Shown here: piece after piece, positions 15,555-22,440 of the stretch
Layout of the letters: every line of letters starts with the position of its first letter
Numbering within the stretch: the first letter of the stretch is position 1
Origin: Nitrosopumilaceae archaeon
Lineage (GTDB): Archaea > Thermoproteota > Nitrososphaeria > Nitrososphaerales > Nitrosopumilaceae
Assembly (NCBI GenBank): GCA_022823825.1
Contig: JAJEHG010000054.1
Span: 1 to 48,164 of the forward strand
DNA: 48,164 nt
Direction: 5' to 3'
Position numbers and translations under genes: made by a program
The notes under the pieces: model-generated
Databases searched by the model: none
What the model was told of the DNA's origin: nothing
What the model saw: only the letters and a program-made list of their open reading frames with translations

Positions 15555-15622
15555 TACTTAGCGATTTTCTATTATCAGTAAGTGATAGTACATGTTATAG
15601 CAAAGATGAGCTCAAATCTTAA
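15551..15622 (+). CDS. Possible 23-residue fourth operon member
   Basis: An ATG embedded in the E1 stop (ATGA, the same coupling used between Ubl and E2) opens a short frame, MILSDFLLSVSDSTCYSKDE LKS, ending at TAA 15620-15622. The junction style suggests a real or formerly longer gene. The following 250 nt do not clearly continue it in any frame. It may be a microprotein, the stub of a deleted fourth gene, or chance. Confidence 0.3.
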   Translation: MILSDFLLSVSDSTCYSKDELKS

Positions 15623-15830
15623 CTGGTGGAAATCATAGTCTCGGGATATGAGCGCCTGACCAGATTCTCATACAAGAATCAGAACTTTTGGGACGCGAAA
15701 AACCAGAGAAGAGTTTCGTATAAAGGACAACAGGGAGGAGAGTGCCCTACCACAGGGTGTTTATCCGGAAATCTGGGCACATGCCGGATGTGTCTGCGGT
15801 CTGCCGGCCCGTAGGCCCGGTCGCTTTCAG

Positions 15831-15840
15831 GTTATATAGA
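15831..15840 (+). promoter_or_regulatory. TATA box upstream of the small helical protein
   Basis: GTTATATAGA is a strong archaeal TATA-like box in otherwise mixed sequence. It predicts a transcript start near 15860-15867 and a short leader before the ATG at 15883. The 15623-15830 stretch before it shows no convincing gene. Confidence 0.45.
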
Positions 15841-15882
15841 TGTCCCATCCCCCACCCCAACCGCAACTACAAGACACACGTG

Positions 15883-16128
15883 ATGGAATTGACAGAGTGC
15901 CTACACTCGGTGCTCGCATTAACCATAAATGACCCGGAGTGGTTGCGCCGGGATAACATCGAGAAGACGAAGCAGATAGACAGGATGCAGCACGAAAAGG
16001 GCGCCGAAATTGCCGAATGGAGGCGAATGATCGAGGAGATGGCCAGACGGATGAAGGTGGGCGGCGGTGACTGCAGTGAATGGCCCCGTACAGATTTATG
16101 GCACGTCTCAGCGTCCAATGCATGTTGA
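15883..16128 (+). CDS. Small helical hypothetical protein
   Basis: An 81-residue protein, MELTECLHSVLALTINDPEW at the start, followed by a charged helix RRDNIEKTKQIDRMQHEKGA and EIAEWRRMIEEMARRMKVGG that could form a coiled coil. The C-terminus (DLWHVSASNAC) overlaps the start of the DUF488 gene by 7 nt. Composition is closer to the host chromosome than the Ubl operon. I do not recognise a family. The start is chosen as the first ATG after a clear TATA box. Confidence 0.45.
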   Translation: MELTECLHSVLALTINDPEWLRRDNIEKTKQIDRMQHEKGAEIAEWRRMIEEMARRMKVGGGDCSEWPRTDLWHVSASNAC

Positions 16129-16487
16129 AGACTAAGCGCATAGCGGAGCCCCGAGAAGAAACGGACGGCAGGCGCATCCTGATAACCAGGTATTGGCCCC
16201 GCGGTGTCAAGCGCGAGCACTTTGACGAATGGCAGAAGGAACTAGCGCCATCAATACCGCTGCTCAAAGAGATCAAGAACGACAGCATATCCGACGAAGA
16301 ATTCGCGCGCAAGTTCGAGATGGAAATGCAGCGCAACGAGGCAAGCCGCGCGGCCATTGACGAATTGCGCCGCGCCGACTCCCATACAACGCTACTGTGC
16401 CACGAGCCGGAGGGCGTGGTATGCCATCGGCACTTGCTGCGGCGCATGATCACTGGAACCGACGAGTTCCCGGCATATCACGACTGA
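16122..16487 (+). CDS. DUF488 family protein
   Basis: A 121-residue protein with the DUF488 hallmark: KTKRIAEPREETDGRRILIT then RYWPRGVKREHFDEWQKELAPS, followed by a charged helix (ISDEEFARKFEMEM) and TTLLCHEPEGVVCHRHLLRRMI, where the conserved Cys in LLCHE and the CHR.LL motif are present. The biochemical role of DUF488 is not established. The ATG at 16122 is preferred over 16080 or 16098 because the family starts just before the KRI strand and an A/T-rich ACAGATTTATG lies about 27 nt upstream. Confidence 0.82.
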   Translation: MLKTKRIAEPREETDGRRILITRYWPRGVKREHFDEWQKELAPSIPLLKEIKNDSISDEEFARKFEMEMQRNEASRAAIDELRRADSHTTLLCHEPEGVVCHRHLLRRMITGTDEFPAYHD

Positions 16488-16642
16488 CCGCACCGCCTAG
16501 GCGCATGACATGCATACTACATCGTTGACATGATCAAGGCGGGAGAGGTTCAGGGGTGGTCCCATCAGGGCACGCTGGTATCGCACCTCCACTCAGCCTG
16601 CGGTTCACTTTTAGAATTACGCACCCACTCAGGTTAACTGCG

Positions 16643-17116
16643 CTATCTGACCCTTTCAATGCCGTTTTTGTACGAAAAATAGTAGATCTCAATGTCGTCA
16701 ATCCACTTGTTATGGCGTTTCACATAGTTTTGTACCAGTCCCTTGTCCTCACCTATGACGAGCAGCTTGCGCCATCTTCCAGGTGGGTTGTATTTTTCAA
16801 CCATCTGCATAAACCAGCAATATTCGTTGAGTGTTGAGATCTTTGCAGACGGTGTGTTTCCACCCGATGTGGTCTCGTAATTCTTCGCATCACCTACTAT
16901 TCTTTGAGACTTGTTTACGATGTCAAAACTCTTCAATTTGCCATTGATATCGATCTTATCGACGCGCAGTTCGACCCCCAAGTGTTTGGCAAGCGCGTCC
17001 CTTGCCTGTCGTTCGAATTCTACATGATTGCCCATGCTTGGTATTGCTGGTGGCAGTGTTATTTGTGTTGCGATTTCGGATTCCGTTACAAATTCGTGAC
17101 ATACAGCTAAGATCAT
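16643..17116 (-). CDS. Predicted PD-(D/E)XK-fold nuclease-like protein
   Basis: A 157-residue protein. After a possible N-terminal extension, GNHVEFERQARDALAKHLGV then KSFDIVNKSQRIVGDAKNYE gives the helix-E, FD...GDAK pattern of restriction-endonuclease-fold proteins (Asp in FDIV, Asp-x-Lys in GDAKNY). RWRKLLVIGEDKGLVQNYVK follows as a later strand-helix unit. It resembles small standalone nucleases found in defence islands. The start could be the ATG at 17116 or the one at 17035 (MGNHVEF), where an A/T box lies 27 nt upstream. It stands alone on the minus strand next to repeat copy A; biological role unknown. Confidence 0.55.
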   Translation of the reverse strand: MILAVCHEFVTESEIATQITLPPAIPSMGNHVEFERQARDALAKHLGVELRVDKIDINGKLKSFDIVNKSQRIVGDAKNYETTSGGNTPSAKISTLNEYCWFMQMVEKYNPPGRWRKLLVIGEDKGLVQNYVKRHNKWIDDIEIYYFSYKNGIERVR

Positions 17117-17130
17117 AAATTCGTGTAAGC

Positions 17131-17480
17131 TATAGCTAGAAGCGAAAGTCCTTGAGTGATCAACCTTTCAAATGGAAACAAATTTTGAGCCTCCCTGTAT
17201 CACGTACGGCATGGCAACGGCAAGACTGGGGGACCGGAAGAAAGCATACGAGAAAGAAAGAGACCTTCGAGCCAATATCATGATGACTACAGCAAACACG
17301 GTGTGCGTGAACAACAAAAACGTCCAGATGCGGCAGACTCACCGATGCAATACCCCGACTGGGTCTCCATTGAGTCGAACGCTTCAAGAATCGGCAGTCA
17401 CCCTCTGGAACCTTCTAGGGCCGGGCAAGCCGCCCAAGGTGGGACATGGCGGGATGGGACGTGGTGCGTCACGGAAATGA
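17131..17480 (+). repeat. Decayed dispersed repeat, copy A
   Basis: Starts TATAGCTAGAAGCGAAAGTC and aligns in direct orientation with copy B from 19857. Shared blocks include AGTCCTTGAG.GATCAACCTT, CTGTATCACG.ACGG.ATG, CAACGGCAAGAC, GTGCRTGAACAACRAAARCR, TCCAGATG.GGCAGA and GGCCGCCCAA/GCCGCCCAAGGTG. Conceptual reading with frameshifts gives a charged start (ATARLGDRKKAYEKERDL) and NTVCVNNKNVQ, then QYPDWVS in another frame. This might be the N-terminal DNA-binding part of an IS630-like transposase; the transposase reading is tentative. Confidence 0.7.
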
Positions 17481-17854
17481 AGAGGAGGTTCGGAAAGGCG
17501 GGCGCGGTTTTAGGCAGAGCGCGGCAGCATCGTTTAGAGCCTCGAGGTGGAAGTCTGAGCGCGGCGGGGATGTCATGTTGTCTACCTTCCGTACTGAGGC
17601 GTCACACCCCCGCATGATCGGGGGGCGTTTGTGACAGGCAGAGAGTCGCCTGCTGGTATCAGTACCATCTGGCGTTTGCCAGCACGGGAAGGGCCGTGTC
17701 CGAATACTTCAGGACATCAAAAACTCAAGTTTGGCATGTACGCGCACCTTGACAGACTGGCCGCATTAATACTTAAGAACTTTTAATCTCAGCTATGAAT
17801 GTGTTGACTATAATCACATAAACAAATAAGTACAAGCTTACAATCAAAACTAAC
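17481..17854. other. Non-coding, G-rich to AT-rich transition
   Basis: About 370 nt between repeat copy A and tcmP. The first part is GC-rich with no protein-like frame. From about 17765 it becomes AT-rich and includes the tcmP promoter region (AAATAAGTAC at 17824-17833). A short hairpin-like GTATCAGTACC is seen near 17656. Nothing else can be supported. Confidence 0.4.
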
Positions 17855-18940
17855 GTGGATTCATGCCTCGATCGTTTTATTAAAAATTTTAAAAAAATCA
17901 AGATTGGCAAAAAAACCATTTTAGATTGGTCATATCATCTTGCTACGAAAGACTCAAAAGCATTTGAAGTACAACATACCGGGACATTATTCAAGCTAGA
18001 TCTTTTATATTCTTATCTTGATTTTCCCTATCTTCATATTATGTCAAGACAGCGACAAAAATATAATACAAAGCTAATTTTCTTAGATCTTTATTCTGGA
18101 AATGGCTTGAATAAGATTAAAAGTGAATCATCGCTTTTTTTATGCGGCTCTTCCTTACTTGCACTTTTATGCTCTCATAATCAAACCATCAAAAAACAAT
18201 ATCCATGTTACTTCGATTATACCGTAATGATAGATAACGATAAAGACTCAATCACAACATTGTACGATCGGTGTGACGCTTTAACAAAAGATCTTAAAAT
18301 TAGTAACAAGCTAAAATTAAGTAATAAGTTTGAAACAGATGCGCAATTGCTAACAATTAGAGGAGATGTAATAAATCAGGATTTCATTTCTCAGCTATGC
18401 CTTTGGTTAGACTCAATCTGGCAAGATAAAATACATATTATGATGTTTGTAGATCCAGGCTCTCCGGGACGTTTGTCTATGCAGACTCTAACAAATCTCT
18501 TAACATATCCAGGAGATTTAATAATACTTTTACACCAAGAACTGTTTGTGGAAATGGTTCTTAAGAAACGCTACAATACTGATACTATACAGCGAATGCT
18601 TGGAATGAATAAAACCGATGCCGAATCACTATTTAATAAGTCTAAAGCTGAATTATCGAGATTGTATGTCAAACGTTTTGTAGATACTATACAGGGAGTT
18701 AAAATTGATCGACTGTCATCGGGTTCTAACTACCGCAATGTAGTTTCTTCTATTAAAATTCGCACTGACAAGCAAACATATACACTTCTTTTTGCGACAA
18801 GAACAACAGGTGGAAAACATCATGAGACATGGCAAAAAATATTTAGTGATTATAATACGTGTATAGAAAAATTATCCGACGCAGGAAAAACTATGATAGG
18901 CGTGCTTAAAGGTTCACAACAGAGAGTAGATATGTACTGA
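17855..18940 (+). CDS. tcmP: Three-Cys-motif partner protein TcmP
   Basis: A 361-residue, strongly AT-rich gene. The protein starts with helices then DWSYHLATKDSKAFEVQHTG, followed by KLIFLDLYSGNGLNKI, the conserved FxDxYSGxG block of TcmP that resembles a methyltransferase glycine-rich loop. IHIMMFVDPGSPGRLSMQTL corresponds to the FIDPxG motif region. TcmP proteins are known for co-occurring with three-Cys-motif proteins, and one follows 155 nt downstream. The enzymatic role of the pair is not established. The start is GTG at 17855, with an A/T box about 27 nt upstream. Base composition and flanking repeats suggest recent acquisition. Confidence 0.82.
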   Translation: MDSCLDRFIKNFKKIKIGKKTILDWSYHLATKDSKAFEVQHTGTLFKLDLLYSYLDFPYLHIMSRQRQKYNTKLIFLDLYSGNGLNKIKSESSLFLCGSSLLALLCSHNQTIKKQYPCYFDYTVMIDNDKDSITTLYDRCDALTKDLKISNKLKLSNKFETDAQLLTIRGDVINQDFISQLCLWLDSIWQDKIHIMMFVDPGSPGRLSMQTLTNLLTYPGDLIILLHQELFVEMVLKKRYNTDTIQRMLGMNKTDAESLFNKSKAELSRLYVKRFVDTIQGVKIDRLSSGSNYRNVVSSIKIRTDKQTYTLLFATRTTGGKHHETWQKIFSDYNTCIEKLSDAGKTMIGVLKGSQQRVDMY

Positions 18941-19095
18941 CTCTGAAAGTTAAATTCATTTATATGGGCATAGAAGATAGTAGCGGTTGTCCCATGGAGG
19001 TATTCAGATTTACGCATAGATTGTTGTTCTGCCAACCATACTTAAGAAAGACAAATGGATTCGCACAACATAAGACATGCAGACGGTGACGATGT

Positions 19096-19881
19096 ATGGC
19101 TCTTGGTTCCAAGATAGAGTGGACCGAATCCACATGGAATCCAACAACAGGCTGTACAAAGATATCTCCCGGATGCGCAAATTGCTATGCAGATCGATTA
19201 ACCAAACGACTCAAAGCCATGGGACAGAAAAAATACGCAAAAGAGTTTCAATATACCGAACATAACTCAGAATTGACATTACCACTAAACTGGAAGAAAC
19301 CGAAAAAAATTTTTGTCAATAGCATGTCTGATCTATTCCACGAAGATGCAACGATGGAGTTTATAGGAGCATGTTTTTCAACTATGCTGAAAGCGAACTG
19401 GCATATATATCAGGTTTTGACCAAAAGGCCTGAAAAGATGATAGAATTTTCTAAGTTGTTTGTCAGCTATTTTGGGCATAAAATTCCGGCAAACATCTGG
19501 ATGGGCACAAGTATAGAAAACTCGGATTATAAATGGCGAGCAGATAAACTTAGAAAAGTTCAATGTCAAATACGTTTCTTAAGTATTGAACCACTAATTG
19601 GCTCTGTAGGAAAAATCAACTTAAAGGGAATTAACTGGGTGATAATTGGTGGAGAAAGTGGATATGGGTTTAGGCCACTTAAAAAAGAATGGGCTATGGA
19701 CGTTATTGATCAATGTAACCAACAAAATGTTTCTGTATTTTTTAAACAATGGGGAGGAATTAGAGCCAAAGCAGGAGGACGTACGATTGATGGAAAAACG
19801 TACAACGGTTATCCAAAAGTTACAAATTTACCCCCGCGCTCAAAATCTCGTATACCTATAGCTAGAAACAAAAGTCCTTGA
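19096..19881 (+). CDS. Three-Cys-motif protein (DUF5131, phage Gp37/Gp68-like)
   Basis: A 261-residue protein with the defining IEWTESTWNPTTGCTKISPG then CANCYADRLTKRL, that is C-x6-C-x2-C, a radical-SAM-like cluster motif on a TIM-barrel-like protein. KKIFVNSMSDLFHE, IYQVLTKRPEKM, IWMGTSIEN, RFLSIEPLIG, WVIIGGESG and FFKQWGG follow in family order. It is the expected partner of TcmP. The last codons (IPIARNKSP) lie within the start of repeat copy B at 19857, so the natural C-terminus may have been replaced by repeat sequence. AT-rich. Confidence 0.88.
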   Translation: MALGSKIEWTESTWNPTTGCTKISPGCANCYADRLTKRLKAMGQKKYAKEFQYTEHNSELTLPLNWKKPKKIFVNSMSDLFHEDATMEFIGACFSTMLKANWHIYQVLTKRPEKMIEFSKLFVSYFGHKIPANIWMGTSIENSDYKWRADKLRKVQCQIRFLSIEPLIGSVGKINLKGINWVIIGGESGYGFRPLKKEWAMDVIDQCNQQNVSVFFKQWGGIRAKAGGRTIDGKTYNGYPKVTNLPPRSKSRIPIARNKSP

Positions 19882-20352
19882 GGGATCAACCTTCCAAACA
19901 AAAACAGATTTTGATCCCGCTGTATCACGCACGGTATGACAACGGCAAGACCGGAAGACCTGAAGAAAACATACAGGAAGGAAAAAAACCCTCAGGTCAA
20001 GATCAGGATGACAGCGGAAGCATGGCGTGCATGAACAACGAAAGCATCCAGATGTGGCAGATTCGCTGATGCAGCGCCCCAACGGATCTCCATGCGGGTC
20101 AAACGCTTTGAGGAGGGCGACGTGGCCTCCCCCTAGAACCTCCCAAGACCTAGCAGGCCGCCCAAAGTGAAACGCAACGAGAGGAGTCGGATGAGGAACG
20201 AGGCATGAACCGGGATAACCATCATCATCCTACAGTGGACACGAATCCACATTATGCGTGATATCCTACGTACTTGCCACTGAAAGAAGTCCGTCTAGGC
20301 ACGATCTGCGTTGTTCTGGGCCCGGAACAGTCGGCAAAACCCGTCTCGCCCC
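19857..20352 (+). repeat. Decayed dispersed repeat, copy B (contains segments of copies A and C)
   Basis: The left part (to about 20200) aligns with copy A and the right part (20226-20352) with copy C, in the same orientation, so this is the most complete copy. A frame at about 19935-20032 reads TTARPEDLKKTYRKEKNPQV then KIRMTAEAWRA before a stop. WQIR.SPNGSPCGSNALRRA-like fragments continue in other frames. The pattern of frameshifts suggests a dead gene, possibly an IS630-type transposase. The remainder to 20500 shows no gene. Confidence 0.7.
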
Positions 20353-20500
20353 TTTGGCTCTGCACTTGTCACATGACGGATCTCGCGTACCTCTTCACAG
20401 ATCGCTGTCTGATTAGATTATTCGCATACCAAATCCTAGGTACGGTCTGCTAGTTACAAAAAACAATGCCATAGCCCGCTCTTGCGAAGAAGACTAAGAA

Positions 20501-21064
20501 TTACGGAACGCCTTTGATCTGTTTTACCTGACTCAGAACCAGATCTTTACCATATGCATCTCCGCGATACTTGTCGACAAGCTGGCCGTCCTCAGTTATT
20601 TCCAACGCGCCTTGTGCTTGGCCAACTAGATAGTTCCTGCCGTCAAAAGTATAGTTTTCTGGGTTTACGCCAATCAAGACAAACACACTTTCACTCAACC
20701 GGAATTTCGGGCTCTCTTCGGCAACAAGTCGGAACCCGTCTGTCTCACCTCCGAGAATCCTAAAGCTGATTGTCTCTTCGCCGTAATTTTCGAATACGTC
20801 TTCCTCTACAACTAATGTGATATCCGTGAAAACCTTGTCGTCATCGCCGGGCTGTGACATGGAAACCCTGACGGGAGTCATGCCCGACACCGTCCCGACA
20901 ATGGCATAGTCTGCCTGCTCGGCCAATTCCACCGGAGTCTTTTTCAGCATCAGAGAACTCGAATATACCGTTGTTGTGGGCACGTGCTCTTCAAATGCCA
21001 TGACGCCTGCGGCGACTGCCACGGCCAATAGGGCAAAGAGAAGTGCAAGGAGTTTTTTATTCAT
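20501..21064 (-). CDS. Secreted or membrane-anchored hypothetical protein
   Basis: A 187-residue protein with an N-terminal signal or anchor, MNKKLLALLFALLAVAVAAG, and an extracytoplasmic domain of beta-rich appearance (ELAEQADYAIVGTVSGMTPV, VFTDITLVVEEDVFENYGEE, VFVLIGVNPENYTFDGRN, YLVGQAQGALEITEDGQLV). No cysteines or catalytic motifs are seen. The pattern of a short single-domain secreted protein recurs in thaumarchaea, but I do not know its function. Composition is intermediate between the AT-rich island core and the chromosome. Confidence 0.75.
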   Translation of the reverse strand: MNKKLLALLFALLAVAVAAGVMAFEEHVPTTTVYSSSLMLKKTPVELAEQADYAIVGTVSGMTPVRVSMSQPGDDDKVFTDITLVVEEDVFENYGEETISFRILGGETDGFRLVAEESPKFRLSESVFVLIGVNPENYTFDGRNYLVGQAQGALEITEDGQLVDKYRGDAYGKDLVLSQVKQIKGVP

Positions 21065-21166
21065 GTCTTTCTGCTCCCGTGTATAGCAAATGTCGGTGGT
21101 GGCAGCATGGCGGAAGTTTCCCGTGTCTGCTGACAGACAAGCCGATCCGCTCCATGCGACACAAAG

Positions 21167-21310
21167 TCATTCAGGCCTGTGAAGATCTTCTATCAGTGCT
21201 TCGGGCGTTTCAAAGAGCTTTGTCTTGTCCTTTCCAGACTCATACTGTTCTATTGCATACTCTTCGTTCGGCCACAAGCTGTCGGTTGACGTCTTCTTTG
21301 TCTCTGACAC
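21167..21310 (-). CDS. Orphan RelB-like antitoxin (small)
   Basis: A 47-residue frame starting at GTG 21310: VSETKKTSTDSLWPNEEYAI, continuing to EQYESGKDKTKLFETPEALI and EDLHRPE. The acidic helix followed by K.FETPEALIEDL mirrors the RelB-type protein at 30744 (MSETSRL... TFKTADELIRWL) and RelB/Phd C-terminal halves in general. A GGAGGT lies 10 nt before the GTG. No RelE-like toxin follows, so it is an orphan or a remnant. In the overlapping frame a longer Cys-rich reading exists but looks unlike protein. Confidence 0.5.
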   Translation of the reverse strand: MSETKKTSTDSLWPNEEYAIEQYESGKDKTKLFETPEALIEDLHRPE

Positions 21311-21490
21311 ACATTGTAATACCTCCAATTGCTGTTAAGATTATCCATGCCTTCAGGCAGAGACACGTAATGTATGGGACATCAGGCTCACAATGACGCG
21401 GCAGCATCCGATTTGACGCCGCGCATGCCTCGCTGAGCACCGGCGCGCAATCCACGTATGTTTGCCCCCCATATTCTAGAAAAAAAATTA

Positions 21491-21501
21491 AAAAATATAT
21501 G
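21491..21501 (+). promoter_or_regulatory. TATA box of the fic gene
   Basis: AAAAATATATG is centred about 26-27 nt before the ATG at 21523 in an A-rich run. This supports a leaderless transcript starting at the annotated codon. Confidence 0.5.
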
Positions 21502-21522
21502 TCATGGGGGTCATGACACGGC

Positions 21523-22401
21523 ATGGTATCAGTAGTCAAGAAGGTAAAGAAGGGCGCCGCGTACCATTACCTGAGGTACCACATAGCAGGCCTTGAAAAG
21601 ACTAGGTATCTCGGAAGAAGCATACCGGATGACGTCGAGACACGAAAACGAGAGTTTGAACTGGACATGCTGCGGCTGCAGTGGAGGCCCGTCCTAGAGT
21701 GCATCAGGGCAGGATATGCCAAGGTTCCGGAATCCCAGAGGATAGACGACTATGAGGAATTCTCATACCGGTTCACGCACGATACGCAGAAAATAGAAGG
21801 CTCATCCCTGACAAAAAAGGAGACGTACGAGCTTCTAAGATTCAACCTTACCCCGGCGCAAAAGCCCGAATCCGACATGCTAGAAGCCAAGATTCACCAC
21901 CAGGTGTTTACAGATATGGCAAAAAAGCCGCCTCCACGTCTCGACATGAGACGGGCAATGTCGTGGCACAAGACAATGTTTGAAAAGACAAAACCAGAGA
22001 TCGCAGGCGTGCTGCGCCGGCATGCAGTGTTCATAACGGGGAGCGACTCACGGTTTCCACACCACCAATTCGTCCCGGCCCTTGCAAGGGACTTTTTCAA
22101 GTGGCTGAACTCACGCGACAGTCTCAAGGCAATGAGCCCGGTGGAGCTTGCGGGAACCGCACACTTTAGGTTCGTAAACATACACCCGTTTGGCGACGGC
22201 AACGGCAGGACGTCAAGGTTGCTGATGAACTACATACTGGTAAAAGATGGATATCCTCCGCTCAACATCAGGTTTTCCGACAGGTACCAGTACTACTGCG
22301 TCCTTGAAAAGAGAAACCTCCAGTACGACGAGATGCATTTTCTAAAATGGTTTGTCAAATACTATATGAAGCGCAACGGACAATACGGCGGCTCCATGTG
22401 A
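21523..22401 (+). CDS. Fic-domain protein with class II inhibitory motif
   Basis: Predicted AMP- or NMP-transferase that modifies hydroxyl groups of target proteins. The 292-residue protein has the canonical core FRFVNIHPFGDGNGRTSRLL (HPFx[D/E]GNGR with catalytic His) and, upstream, FTHDTQKIEGSSLTKKE, where TQKIEG matches the (S/T)xxxE(G/N) inhibitory helix. Because that helix precedes the Fic core in the same chain, it is class II and autoinhibited. The first 60 residues (KGAAYHYLRYHIAGLEKTRY) form an extra beta-like N-terminal segment. It is monocistronic at the right edge of the island. Target unknown. Confidence 0.92.
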   Translation: MVSVVKKVKKGAAYHYLRYHIAGLEKTRYLGRSIPDDVETRKREFELDMLRLQWRPVLECIRAGYAKVPESQRIDDYEEFSYRFTHDTQKIEGSSLTKKETYELLRFNLTPAQKPESDMLEAKIHHQVFTDMAKKPPPRLDMRRAMSWHKTMFEKTKPEIAGVLRRHAVFITGSDSRFPHHQFVPALARDFFKWLNSRDSLKAMSPVELAGTAHFRFVNIHPFGDGNGRTSRLLMNYILVKDGYPPLNIRFSDRYQYYCVLEKRNLQYDEMHFLKWFVKYYMKRNGQYGGSM

Positions 22402-22440
22402 CAGGACGTGTGACTGTAGCGCCACCAGATACGAAGGGCG

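Noticed and set aside
15626-15814. Open frame of about 62 codons starting at GTG after the Ubl operon, with several Cys
   Set aside because: No family pattern; the upstream region lacks a promoter box, and the sequence continues into the promoter of the next gene.
17172-17634. Three plus-strand frames in and after repeat copy A
   Set aside because: They are successive fragments of a degenerate sequence in different frames and do not make one intact protein.
21240-21539. A 99-codon minus-strand frame rich in Cys before the fic gene
   Set aside because: It runs through the fic promoter and is better explained by the RelB-like frame at 21167-21310.
9956-22400. tRNA-Arg as an integration site with an attR copy at the island's right end
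   Set aside because: No second copy of the tRNA 3' end was found by eye in the window.
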